From assembly GCA_963717125.1 (NCBI GenBank), contig CAVQVG010000019.1, forward strand, positions 310,001-374,000: a stretch of DNA of 64,000 bases. The letters run 5' to 3'. Positions 16,647 through 24,666 of the stretch are shown piece after piece. Under the pieces are notes generated by a model, which searched no databases, was not told the DNA's origin, and worked only from the letters and a program-made list of their open reading frames with translations. A program made the translations under genes and the position numbers. Positions within the stretch are counted from its first letter, which is position 1. Each line of letters begins with the position of its first letter. The DNA is from RYN-230 sp963717125 (GTDB taxonomy: Bacteria; Actinomycetota; Actinomycetes; Streptosporangiales; Streptosporangiaceae).

Positions 16647-17789
16647 ATGAACGACCGGGATGGCGTCCGGACTATCGTTCCGGGCACCCCGCCAGCCAGG
16701 TTCGCCCGCGGCTGGCACTGCCTGGGACCCGCCGACAGTTTCCGGTCCGGCGGCCCGCACGCGGTACTGGCGTTCGGCACAAAATTGGTGGTCTTCGCCG
16801 ACTCGGCGGGTGCGCTGCACGTGCTGGATGCGTACTGCCGGCACATGGGCGGTGACCTGAGCCGCGGCGAGATCAACGGTGACGTGGTGGTCTGCCCGTT
16901 CCACGGCTGGAACTGGGGCGCGGACGGCCGGTGCGCGCGGATCCCGTACGCGCGGCGGGTGCCGCCCGCGGCGCGCACCCGGTCCTGGACCACGCTGGAG
17001 CGCAACAGGCACCTGTTCGTGTGGCATGACCCGCAGGGCAGCGCGCCGCCGGAGGACGTGACGATCCCGGTCATCGCGGGGGCCGGCTCGGCCGAGTGGA
17101 GCGACTGGACCTGGGACACGATCCTGGTCGAGGGGGCGAACTGCCGCGAGGTCATCGACAACGTGGTGGACATGGCGCACTTCTTCTACATCCACTTCGC
17201 GTTCCCGACCTACTTCAAGAACGTGTTCGAGGGGCATATCGCCACCCAGTACCTGCGCACCCGGGCCCGGCCGGATATCGCGGATGGGTCGAACTACGCG
17301 TCCGGGGTGGATACCACGCTGCGCTCCGAGGCGTCCTACTACGGGCCCTCTTACATGATCAACTACCTGGAGCACGACTACCGCGGGATGACCATGGAGA
17401 GCGTGCTGATCAACTGCCACTACCCGGTCACGCCGACCTCGTTCCTGCTCCAGTGGGGCGTGATCGTGAAGCGGCCGCCGGGCCTGTCCGACGAGCACGC
17501 CAGCAAGGTGGCGGCCAAGTTCGCCAAGTTCGTCGGGCTGGGCTTCCAGCAGGACGTGGACGTGTGGCTGCACAAGAGCCGGGTGGACAACCCGCTGCTG
17601 TGCGCCGAGGACGGCCCGGTCTACCAGTTGCGCCGCTGGTATGAGCAGTTCTACGTAGACGTCGCGGACGTGCAGCCGGACATGACCGCGCGGTACGAGT
17701 TCGAGGTGGACACGACCCGCGCGGTCGCCGCGTGGGAAGCCGAGGTCGCGCAGAACCTGGCCGCCGGGCAGCCCGCCGAGGCCAGCTGA
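16647..17789 (+). CDS. kshA: KshA, oxygenase of 3-ketosteroid 9-alpha-hydroxylase
   Basis: Rieske non-heme iron oxygenase that, with KshB, hydroxylates C9 of 3-ketosteroids so that the B-ring opens. The 380-residue protein has Rieske ligands Cys64/His66 (CRHMGGDL) and Cys83/His86 (CPFHGWNW). The mononuclear iron site is His178 and His183 (DMAHFFYIHF) with Asp303 (FQQDVDVW). ATG at 16647 is preferred: GGAGGA ends at 16640, right against the GTG at 16641 but six bases before this ATG. Downstream, a small gene and kshB follow with almost no spacing. Confidence 0.95.
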   Translation: MNDRDGVRTIVPGTPPARFARGWHCLGPADSFRSGGPHAVLAFGTKLVVFADSAGALHVLDAYCRHMGGDLSRGEINGDVVVCPFHGWNWGADGRCARIPYARRVPPAARTRSWTTLERNRHLFVWHDPQGSAPPEDVTIPVIAGAGSAEWSDWTWDTILVEGANCREVIDNVVDMAHFFYIHFAFPTYFKNVFEGHIATQYLRTRARPDIADGSNYASGVDTTLRSEASYYGPSYMINYLEHDYRGMTMESVLINCHYPVTPTSFLLQWGVIVKRPPGLSDEHASKVAAKFAKFVGLGFQQDVDVWLHKSRVDNPLLCAEDGPVYQLRRWYEQFYVDVADVQPDMTARYEFEVDTTRAVAAWEAEVAQNLAAGQPAEAS

Positions 17790-17791
17790 CC

Positions 17792-18094
17792 ATGCCCCCG
17801 CCGCCGGAGACCGACGGGCGGCCGGCGGATGAGCGGCGGCCGGTGACCTGCGAGGTCAGCTGCGCGCGCTGCGGCGCGGTCGTGCTGGCGGCCAAGTTCA
17901 GCCCGCAGCAGACCAGCGTGCAGTGGACCCCGGACGCGGTGCGGGCCTGCGCCGAGTTCGCCGCCCGGGTGGCCGCGGGCGAGCAGACCGCGCTCATCGA
18001 CAGCTGCGCCAGCCTGCGGGACAGCATCGACGCGGCGGTGCTGGCCGGCCGCCTGCCCGTGGTGTCGCCGGTAGCCGAGGTCGCTGGCCGGTGA
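17792..18094 (+). CDS. Small Cys-containing protein between kshA and kshB
   Basis: A 100-residue protein starting two bases after kshA and overlapping kshB by GTGA, so it should be made together with the hydroxylase. It contains VTCEVSCARCGAVVLAAKF, then Cys in VRACAEF and DSCASLRD. The CxxxCxxC-like cluster suggests metal binding or a role in Rieske cluster handling, but no family is recognised. No membrane segment or signal peptide. I know of no equivalent between these genes in M. tuberculosis. Confidence 0.7.
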   Translation: MPPPPETDGRPADERRPVTCEVSCARCGAVVLAAKFSPQQTSVQWTPDAVRACAEFAARVAAGEQTALIDSCASLRDSIDAAVLAGRLPVVSPVAEVAGR

Positions 18095-19116
18095 GCCGGG
18101 CGCGGGAGTTCCACCGGGTCCGGGTGGCTGAGGTGATCAGCGAGGCGGGCGGCGCGTGCTCCCTGGTGCTGGACGTGCCGCCGGATCTGGCCGATGGGTT
18201 CGGCTACCGGCCCGGGCAGTTCCTGACCGTGCGGGTGCCGAGCGACCGGGACGGCTCGGTGGCCCGGTGCTACTCGCTGTCCAGCTCCCCGCACGCCGGC
18301 GACCGGCCCACGATCACCGTGAAGCGGACCGACGGCGGGTACGCGTCCAACTGGATCGCGGACAACGTGGCCGCCGGGAGCATGCTGGACACGCTGCCGC
18401 CGGCCGGAACGTTCTGCCCGGAGTCACTCGATGGCGACTTCCTGCTGTTCGCGGCGGGCAGCGGGATCACCCCGGTGATCTCCATCCTCAAGTCCGTGCT
18501 GGCCCGGGGCAGCGGTCGCATCGTGCTCAGCTACGCCAACCGGGACGAGCGCTCGGTCATCTTCGATGCCGAGCTGCGCCGGCTGGCCGCCGCGGCCGGT
18601 GACCGGCTGGCCGTCGCGCACTGGCTGGACTCGGTGCAGGGCCCGCCCACCGCCGCCGCGGTGGCCGCGCTGGCCCGGCCGTACGCCGGGTACGAGGCGT
18701 TCATCTGCGGCCCGGACCCGTACCTGGCCGTGGTCCGGGACGCGCTCAGCCAGCTCGGCGTGCCGCCCCGGCGGGTGCACACCGAGCGGTTCCTGTCGCT
18801 GGCGGAGAACCCGTTCGAGGCGCCCGCGGAGCCGGCCGGCGGGCTGGCCGCGACGCTGGAGGTCACCCTGGACGGGGAGCAGCGGGTGCTGCCCTGGCCA
18901 CCGGGCAGCCGGATGCTGGACGTGCTGGTCGAAGCCGGGCTGGACGCGCCGTACTCCTGCCGCCAGGGCGTCTGCGGGGCCTGCGCCTGCCAGCTGACCG
19001 GCGGCCAGGTGGACATGGCGCACAACGAGGTGCTGGAGCCCGGGGACATCGCCGACGGCTACATCCTCGCCTGCCAGGCCGTGCCGCTGACCGAAACAGT
19101 AAGCATCACCTACTGA
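18091..19116 (+). CDS. kshB: KshB, reductase of 3-ketosteroid 9-alpha-hydroxylase
   Basis: Electron-transfer partner of KshA. The 341 residues contain, in order, an FAD domain (ARCYSLSSSPHAG), an NAD-binding domain (AAGSGITPVISILK, then FICGPDPYLAVV) and a C-terminal plant-type 2Fe-2S domain (CRQGVCGACACQLTGG with a last Cys in ILACQAVPL). GTG at 18091 overlaps the preceding stop; the longer frame upstream is a shadow of the small Cys protein gene. The kshA-small ORF-kshB arrangement puts both hydroxylase components in one transcript under the operator at 16561-16582. Confidence 0.94.
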   Translation: MSRAREFHRVRVAEVISEAGGACSLVLDVPPDLADGFGYRPGQFLTVRVPSDRDGSVARCYSLSSSPHAGDRPTITVKRTDGGYASNWIADNVAAGSMLDTLPPAGTFCPESLDGDFLLFAAGSGITPVISILKSVLARGSGRIVLSYANRDERSVIFDAELRRLAAAAGDRLAVAHWLDSVQGPPTAAAVAALARPYAGYEAFICGPDPYLAVVRDALSQLGVPPRRVHTERFLSLAENPFEAPAEPAGGLAATLEVTLDGEQRVLPWPPGSRMLDVLVEAGLDAPYSCRQGVCGACACQLTGGQVDMAHNEVLEPGDIADGYILACQAVPLTETVSITY

Positions 19117-19216
19117 CCTGGGGGCCGGGCGCAGCGGGGCGTCCGGTCCCTGGTCCTCCCCTCCGCCTAGCCTCACCCGCCTCACCCGCACCTCTGCCTT
19201 CCGACTTCATGAGCAT

Positions 19217-19279
19217 TCCCTTCGTGATCAACCGTTTGGTGTCGCTACAGCTGCACCAAACGGTTGATCACGAAAGGGA
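19217..19279. repeat. Long perfect hairpin between kshB and kstD
   Basis: Twenty-base arms at 19221-19240 and 19255-19274 are exact complements (TTCGTGATCAACCGTTTGGT and its reverse) around a 14-base loop, extended by a further TCCCT/AGGGA pair with one bulge. It has no U-tract. It may stop kshB transcription or be a dispersed REP-like hairpin. Confidence 0.75.
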
Positions 19280-19300
19280 CAGCGGGCTCTCGGCCAAAAC

Positions 19301-19314
19301 TGGAACGTGTTCTA
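19301..19314. promoter_or_regulatory. KstR operator upstream of kstD
   Basis: TGGAACGTGTTCTA fits TnnAACnnGTTnnA and lies 21 bases before the kstD ATG at 19336. Confidence 0.82.
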
Positions 19315-19335
19315 GTATTGAGGTCCGGAGGTGCC

Positions 19336-20990
19336 ATGGACGAGGCCGAGTTCGACGTGGTCGTGGTGGGCAGCGGCGCGGCTGGGATGACGGCCGCGCT
19401 GACCGCCGCGCACCACGGGCTGAGCGCGCTGGTGGTGGAGAAGACCGACCGGTTCGGCGGCTCCACGGCCCGGTCCGGCGGCGGCATCTGGGCCCCCGGG
19501 AACTCGGTGCTGAACCGGGCCGGGGTGCCCGACTCGCCGGAGCAGGCCCGCGCCTACCTGGCGCACGTGGCGGGCGACGGGGTCGCCGCGGCCCGGCAGC
19601 AGGCCCTGCTGGCGCATGGCCCAGCCATGCTGGACCTGGTCCGCGCGCTGACGCCGGTGGACTTCGCCTGGGTGCCGGGGTACGCGGACTACTACCCGGA
19701 GGCGCCCGGCGGCCTGGCCCAGGGACGCAGCGTGGAACCCGTCCCACTGGACGGCCGGGTGCTCGGCGCGGAGTTGCCGCGGCTCAACCCGCCCTACGTG
19801 CCCGCGCCCGACGGGGTCACCATCACCCAGGCCGAATACCGCTGGCTCAGCCTGGGCCCGCGGCATCCCCGGGCCATGCTCGCGTCGGCCAAGGTGCTCG
19901 GCCGGCTGGCCCGCAACCGCGTGCTGCGGCAGCGCATGCTGACCTTGGGCCAGGCGCTGGCGGCGGCCTGCGGGCCGGCCTGCGGGACCTGGCCGTGCCG
20001 GTCTGGCTGAACACCCCGATGACCGGCCTGCACACCGAGGACGGCCGGGTCACCGGGGTCGAGGTGACCCGGGATGGCCAGGCCATGCTGATCCGGGCGC
20101 GGCGCGGCGTGCTGCTGGCCGCGGGCGGCTTCGAGCGCAACGGGCCCATGCGGGCGCGCTACCAGCAACAGCCGATCGGCACCGACTGGACGACCGGCGC
20201 GGCCGGCAACACCGGCGACGCGATCGTGGCCGGCGCGGCGGCCGGGGCCGCGCTCGACCTGATGGACGACGCCTGGTGGGGCCCGTCCATCCCGCTGTCC
20301 GGCGGCCCGTACTTCTGCCTGGCCGAACGCAGCCTGCCCGGGTGCCTCCTCGTCAACGGGGCGGCCCAGCGCTTCGTGAACGAGTCCGCGCCGTACGTGG
20401 ACGCGGTGCACGCGATGTACGCCGGGCATTCACCGGACGTGCCGCACATCCCATCGTGGCTGATCACCGACCAGCGATACCGGGACCGCTACGTGTTCGC
20501 CGGGCTCCCGCCGGGCAAGTCGCTGCCCCGCCGCTGGTACGCGGCGGGCGCGGTGTTCCGGGCGCCCGATCTGGCCGGGCTGGCCGGCCAGATCGGCCTC
20601 GACGGCGAGGCGCTGGCCAAGACGGTAGCCCGGTTCAACGAGTTCGCCGAGGCCGGCCGGGACGTGGACTTCGGCCGCGGCGATTCCGCCTACGACCGGT
20701 ACTACAGCGATCCGCGGCAGCGGCCCAACCCGTGCCTGGCTTCGCTCCGCCAGGCGCCGTTCTACGCCATCAAGATCGTCCCCGGCGACCTGGGCACCAA
20801 GGGCGGGCTGCGCACCGACGAGCGGGCCCGGGTGCTGCGCGGCGACGGTTCCGCCATCCCCGGCCTGTACGCGGCGGGCAACACCAGCGCGGCCGTGATG
20901 GGACACAGTTACGCCGGCGCGGGAGCGACGATCGGCCCGGCGATGACGTTCGGCTACCTGGCGGCGCTGGACCTGGCAGCGGCGAGTTAG
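19336..20990 (+). CDS. kstD: KstD, 3-ketosteroid delta-1-dehydrogenase (frameshifted)
   Basis: FAD enzyme that introduces the C1-C2 double bond into 3-ketosteroids, which with C9 hydroxylation opens ring B. The N-terminal part has VVVVGSGAAGMTAALTAA and FGGSTARSGGGIWAPGNS. The C-terminal part has LYAAGNTSAAVMGHSYAGAG and TIGPAMTFGYLAALDL, including the catalytic Tyr and backbone Gly region (SYAGAG). The two parts are in different frames; restoring one G in GCGGCGGCC at about 19961-19970 joins them (LGQALAAGLRAGLRDLAVPV), giving 551 residues. GGAGG precedes ATG 19336. The 3' end is followed by a degenerate tandem copy of itself (20945-21060). Confidence 0.88.
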
Positions 20991-21060
20991 CCGGTGCCGG
21001 CGTTTGGTTAGCTGGCGGCGCTGGACCTCGCAGCGGCGAGTTAGCCGGTACTGGCGTTCG
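20945..21060 (+). repeat. 54-bp tandem duplication of the kstD 3' end
   Basis: Bases spanning the last codons and stop of kstD recur with a 54-base period (GTT at 20948, 21002 and 21056). The second copy re-encodes LAALDLAAAS but has a TAG where Tyr stood, and a third copy breaks off after about 9 bases. From 21061 to 21292 I see no gene, only a 9-bp inverted repeat (21190-21198/21259-21267). Confidence 0.85.
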
Positions 21061-21292
21061 GCGATAGATGCTTGGCCGGCGGAGGTGGACGGTGCGGCGC
21101 ATGTCAACCTCCGGGGGTGGAGTTCGCTGTCTTGCATACTTACCCGGTTCGTGCGGCTGGCCAATTCCCAGGTTGCCGGACCTCCCGGCACTAGACGCGT
21201 AGCCTCTTAAGTAGTTGCAGTTGCGCCGCCGGACTTGTGCACCATCGGCGTGAGGACGGCGTCTAGTGGCGGGGGCCTGAGAGGAGGCGTCC

Positions 21293-21370
21293 ATGTGGAC
21301 CTGTGTGACGCCCGGCCGCTCCGGGCAATCAGCTTCCGGTGAGCCGGCTCGGGCCAGGTGGGGACCGTGA
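21293..21370 (+). CDS. 25-codon leader ORF coupled to downstream gene
   Basis: ATG at 21293 follows a strong ribosome binding site (GAGGAGG, 21281-21287). It encodes 25 residues (MWTCVTPGRSGQSASGEPAR, then ARWGP). Its TGA (21368-21370) overlaps the GTG of the next gene at 21367, the classic coupling arrangement. The peptide has no recognised relative. It may act only to load ribosomes for the next gene, or as a regulatory uORF. Confidence 0.5.
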   Translation: MWTCVTPGRSGQSASGEPARARWGP

Positions 21371-21846
21371 GTAGTGGGCTGGCCCAGGAGGCCCTGCTCG
21401 GGTTCATCGCGGCGTTGACGTTGCTGCTCGGCGCGTCGCTTTTAGTGGTCATCCGGCAGCCGCCGTGGATCCCGCCGCCGCCGGCCGGGGAGGGCGGCGG
21501 CCAGCATGCTGGGCCGGAGTCGGCGGAAAGGTGGCTCGCCGCCCCGGCCGTGTCGTACGGGCGCCATTCAGCCGGGCCACCGGCCGGGCCCGGCCCGGCG
21601 CCGCTGCCGCTCCGGCCGCCGCTCCGGCCGCCGGGCCAGTCCGGGTGGCCGCATCCGCGGCCCGGGACCCCGGCTGGGCCCGCAGGTCCGGCTGAGCCGA
21701 CGGGCGTGGCTGAGCCTGTGCGCCTGGCCGAGCCTGTGCGCCTGGCAGAGCGGACGGGTCTGGCAGAGCCGGACGGCGGGCAGCCGCGGGTCGCCGGCGG
21801 GCCGCCCTGGGACCCGGCGCCCCGGCCGCCCGGCGCGTTACCGTAG
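21367..21846 (+). CDS. Single-pass, proline-rich membrane protein
   Basis: A 159-residue protein. One N-terminal transmembrane helix (ALLGFIAALTLLLGASLLVV) is followed by a long cytoplasmic or periplasmic Pro/Gly/Ala-rich tail with a duplicated AEPVRLAEPVRLAERTGLAE segment. GTG at 21367 is chosen over 21358 because it overlaps the leader ORF stop and AGGTGGGG lies before it. It precedes the HAMP sensor gene by about 85 bases and may work with it. Function unknown. Confidence 0.6.
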   Translation: MSSGLAQEALLGFIAALTLLLGASLLVVIRQPPWIPPPPAGEGGGQHAGPESAERWLAAPAVSYGRHSAGPPAGPGPAPLPLRPPLRPPGQSGWPHPRPGTPAGPAGPAEPTGVAEPVRLAEPVRLAERTGLAEPDGGQPRVAGGPPWDPAPRPPGALP

Positions 21847-21930
21847 CCTGCGGCCGGGTCAGAGACGCACGGCGGACGTGAATCCGCGGCCGCACATGCG
21901 CGAGCGGCGGCCGGCGGGCACACTGGGAGC

Positions 21931-23083
21931 GTGTGGCGTGATGCGGTTCGCGGCGCGCCCCGGGCTTCGCTGCGGGTCAAGCTGGTCGCCGTGTTGCTGT
22001 GCCTGCTCGCCGCCGGGGCCGCGGTCATCGTCACGGCGGGGGCCAGCGCGCTGCGTGGCCAGCTGATCCGCCAGGCCGGTGCGCAGCTCCGGGCCTACGC
22101 GAACGACCTCACCAGCCACTCGTTCCAGGTACTGGGCACGGCCCGGGGCGCACCCGTGGTGACGGTCCCGTTCGCCGCGGCCGGGACGGCGGCCAGGGCC
22201 CGGGCGCCGGGCACGGCCAACATGTCCGGCGCGGCCCGGGCGGCTGCTGCGGCCAGCGCACCAGGCGCGGTGGTCACCGACGTCGCCGCGGCCGGGGCGT
22301 TCAGCATCGAACTGCGCGGTCGCAGCGGGCAACTGCTGCTCAGCGTGGGCCCGGGGACCCGGCCGGGGCAGGCCGTCCCGGCACCCTTCGCCCCCGTCCC
22401 GGCGCGGACCGGTGTGCTGCGCACGGTCACGGCCGCCGACGGCCACGACTATCTGGTGATCGCCGAGCCGGTGCACGTCGTGGCCCGGCGGCTGGTGTTC
22501 GGTTACGGCGCCGATGACTTCGCGATCACTGGGGGGGCCGACACCGGCCAGGCCTGGCACGCTGGTGGTCGGGCTGCGCCTGGCCGGGATCGGCCACACG
22601 GTCCTGCGGCTCACGCTGCTGGCCGTGGCGGTGAGCGCGGCCGCGATCCTGATCACCGGCGGTCTGGCCTGGGCCGCGATCCGGTTCTGCCTCCGGCCGG
22701 TGACCCGGGCGGCGCAGACGGCCGACGCTGTCGCGGCAGGCGATCTGACGGGCCGGGTGCCGGACCGGCGCGCAGGCGATCTGGCCCGGTCCTTGAACAG
22801 CATGCTGGACCAGCTTGAGGCGCGGCTCGCCGCGAGCGCTGAAGCGGAGGCGGCGGCCCGCTCGGCCACCGACCGGATGGCTGGGCGCCTGGAGTCGGTA
22901 GCCCAGACACTGCGCCGCCCGATAAGCCTGCTGCACGGCGCCGCTGACCGTTGGGCGCATCCCGGTCGGCCCACCGGCGGCGACCCGGACCGCGCGCTAA
23001 CCCAGATCGCCGCCCACGCGGCGGCGGCCGAGGCGGTGCTCGATGAGGTGGACGATGCCCGGTCAGCCGGGGCCGAGGATTAG
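21931..23083 (+). CDS. HAMP sensor, kinase-like but without catalytic domain (frameshifted)
   Basis: Membrane sensor of about 383 residues after correction. A first helix (LVAVLLCLLAAGAAVIVTAG), an extracytoplasmic domain, a second helix (LLAVAVSAAAILITGGLAW) and a HAMP domain (LRPVTRAAQTADAVAAGDLT) are followed by a dimerisation-like stretch. There AQTLRRPISLLHG replaces the SHELRTPL box, so the phosphoacceptor His is absent, and no ATPase domain follows. The N- and C-terminal parts are in different frames; removing one G from the G7 run at 22531-22537 joins them. The last 21 bases overlap convergent ltp2. Probably a degenerate or non-enzymatic sensor. Confidence 0.65.
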
Positions 23084-24226
23084 GGCGCTGGTGGGCACGC
23101 CGGTGCCGGCGGTGACCAGGACGGGACCGTCGCCGGGGACCTGGTTGACGGACGTGCCGCGGACCTGGCGGACGGCCTCGGCGATGCCGTTCATGCCGTG
23201 GATGTACGCCTCGCCGAGCTGGCCGCCGTGCGGGTTGAGCGGCAGCCGGCCACCGAGCTCGATCGCCCCGTCCGCGATGAAGTGCCGGGCTTCGCCGCGC
23301 GCGCAGAAGCCGAGCTCTTCCAGCTGGAGCAGGACGTACGGGGTGAAGTGGTCGTACAGCACGGCGGTGCGGACGTCCGGCGGGCCGATCCCGGCCTGCT
23401 GCCAGAGCTGCCGGGCCACCACGCCCATCTCGGGCAGGCCCAGCTCGTCCCGGTAGTAGCTGGTCATCACGAACTGGTCGGGGCCGCTGCCCTGCGCGGC
23501 GGCGCGGATCAGGGCGGGCCGCTGCCGGAGGTCGCGGGCCCGGTCCAGGCTGGTCACCACGACCGCGACCGCCCCGTCGCTCTCCTGGCAGCAGTCCAGC
23601 AGCCGGAGCGGCTCGGCGATCCAGCGGGACGCCTGGTGGTCGGCGAGGGTGATCGGCCGCTGGTAGAACCAGGCGTCCGGGTTGGCCGCGGCGTGCCGCC
23701 GGTCGGCCACCGTGACCCGGCCGAAGTCCTCGCTGCTGGCCCCGCACTCGTGCATGTACCGGCGGGCGATCATGGCCACGGTGGCGGCCGGGGTGCCCAG
23801 CCCCATCGGGTAGTGCCAGCCGTTGTCCACCCCGGCGGACGTGAGGGCCGTGACAGCGGCCGGGGACACCTGGCCGAACCGGTGGCCGGAACGCTCGTTC
23901 AGCGCCCGGTAACAGACCACCACCTGAGCCAGCCCGGCCGCGACAGCCAGCGCCGCCTGCTGCACGATGCCGCACGCGGCGCCCCCGCCGTAGCCGATGT
24001 GGCTGAAGAAGCGCAGTTCGGCCAGGCCCAGCTCGCGGGCCAGCGCGATCTCCGCGGTGTTGTCCATGCTGAACGTGACCAGCCCGTCCACCGCGCGCAC
24101 TGGCAGCCCGGCGTCGGCCAGCGCGGCCTCGGCCGCCTCCACGGCCAGCTTCAGCTCACTGCGGCCCGAATCCTTGCTGAACTCGGTGGCCCCGATCCCG
24201 GCGATGGCCGCGGTGCCGCTGATCAT
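23063..24226 (-). CDS. ltp2: Ltp2-like steroid side-chain aldolase (thiolase fold)
   Basis: Lipid-transfer-protein-type thiolase homologue. In M. tuberculosis, Ltp2 with the DUF35 domain of ChsH2 performs the retro-aldol step that removes the last side-chain carbons. The 387-residue length equals the mycobacterial protein. Features include AAIAGIGATEFSKDSGRSE, HIGYGGGAACGIVQQA, DHFTPYVLLQLEELGFC and NPHGGQLGEAYIHGMNG. ATG at 24226 overlaps the chsH1 stop (ATGA). It is the last gene of the igr-like operon that starts at fadE34, and it depends on ChsH2 encoded two genes upstream. Confidence 0.92.
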   Translation of the reverse strand: MISGTAAIAGIGATEFSKDSGRSELKLAVEAAEAALADAGLPVRAVDGLVTFSMDNTAEIALARELGLAELRFFSHIGYGGGAACGIVQQAALAVAAGLAQVVVCYRALNERSGHRFGQVSPAAVTALTSAGVDNGWHYPMGLGTPAATVAMIARRYMHECGASSEDFGRVTVADRRHAAANPDAWFYQRPITLADHQASRWIAEPLRLLDCCQESDGAVAVVVTSLDRARDLRQRPALIRAAAQGSGPDQFVMTSYYRDELGLPEMGVVARQLWQQAGIGPPDVRTAVLYDHFTPYVLLQLEELGFCARGEARHFIADGAIELGGRLPLNPHGGQLGEAYIHGMNGIAEAVRQVRGTSVNQVPGDGPVLVTAGTGVPTSALILGPG

Positions 24227-24666
24227 GCCGGGACCCCCGGGACCAGCACGCGGACCGTGCCGGTCACGTGGTCGCCGAGGCTGCACCGGCCGGTGACCCG
24301 GACCAGGTACTCGGTACCGCCCGCGCCGGCCGCGCCCTCGGCCGCCCCGCCGGCCGAGCCGCCGGCGGCCCCGCCGACCGCCTCGGCCTGGCCGGTGAAC
24401 GTGAGCGTGTCGCCCGCGTAACACGGCGCGCCCAGCCGGATGGCCACGTTGCGCACGATGGCCTGCGGCCCGGCCCAGTCGGTCACGAACCGCTGCACCA
24501 GCCCGGTGCTGGTCAGGATGTTCACGAAGATGTCCTTGCTGCCACGCTGCACGGCGCGATCCCGGTCGTGGTGCACGTCCTGGAAGTCGCGGGTGGCGAT
24601 GGCACTGGCGATCACGAACGTCGGGGTGGCCTCGATGACCAGTTCTGGCAGGGTCAGCGCGGTCAT
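24223..24666 (-). CDS. chsH1: ChsH1, MaoC-like steroid enoyl-CoA hydratase subunit
   Basis: Hot-dog-fold hydratase subunit that with ChsH2 hydrates the 3-carbon steroid side-chain enoyl-CoA. The R-hydratase motif RDFQDVHHDRDRAVQRGSKD is complete, followed by IFVNILTSTGLVQRFVTDWA, as in mycobacterial ChsH1. It is 147 residues, longer than usual because of a Gly/Ala-rich insertion (VGGAAGGSAGGAAEGAAGAG) before YLVRVTGRCSLGDHVTG. ATG at 24666 overlaps the chsH2 stop. Assignment is firm from motif and gene order. Confidence 0.93.
   Translation of the reverse strand: MTALTLPELVIEATPTFVIASAIATRDFQDVHHDRDRAVQRGSKDIFVNILTSTGLVQRFVTDWAGPQAIVRNVAIRLGAPCYAGDTLTFTGQAEAVGGAAGGSAGGAAEGAAGAGGTEYLVRVTGRCSLGDHVTGTVRVLVPGVPA

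Noticed and set aside
19217..19279. KstR or other regulator operator
   Set aside because: Arms of 20 bases with a 14-base loop are typical of an RNA hairpin or REP element, not of a TetR site; the KstR motif is separate at 19301.
21004..21210. 68-residue open frame after kstD
   Set aside because: It starts inside the degenerate kstD repeat, lacks a ribosome binding site and has no recognisable sequence.
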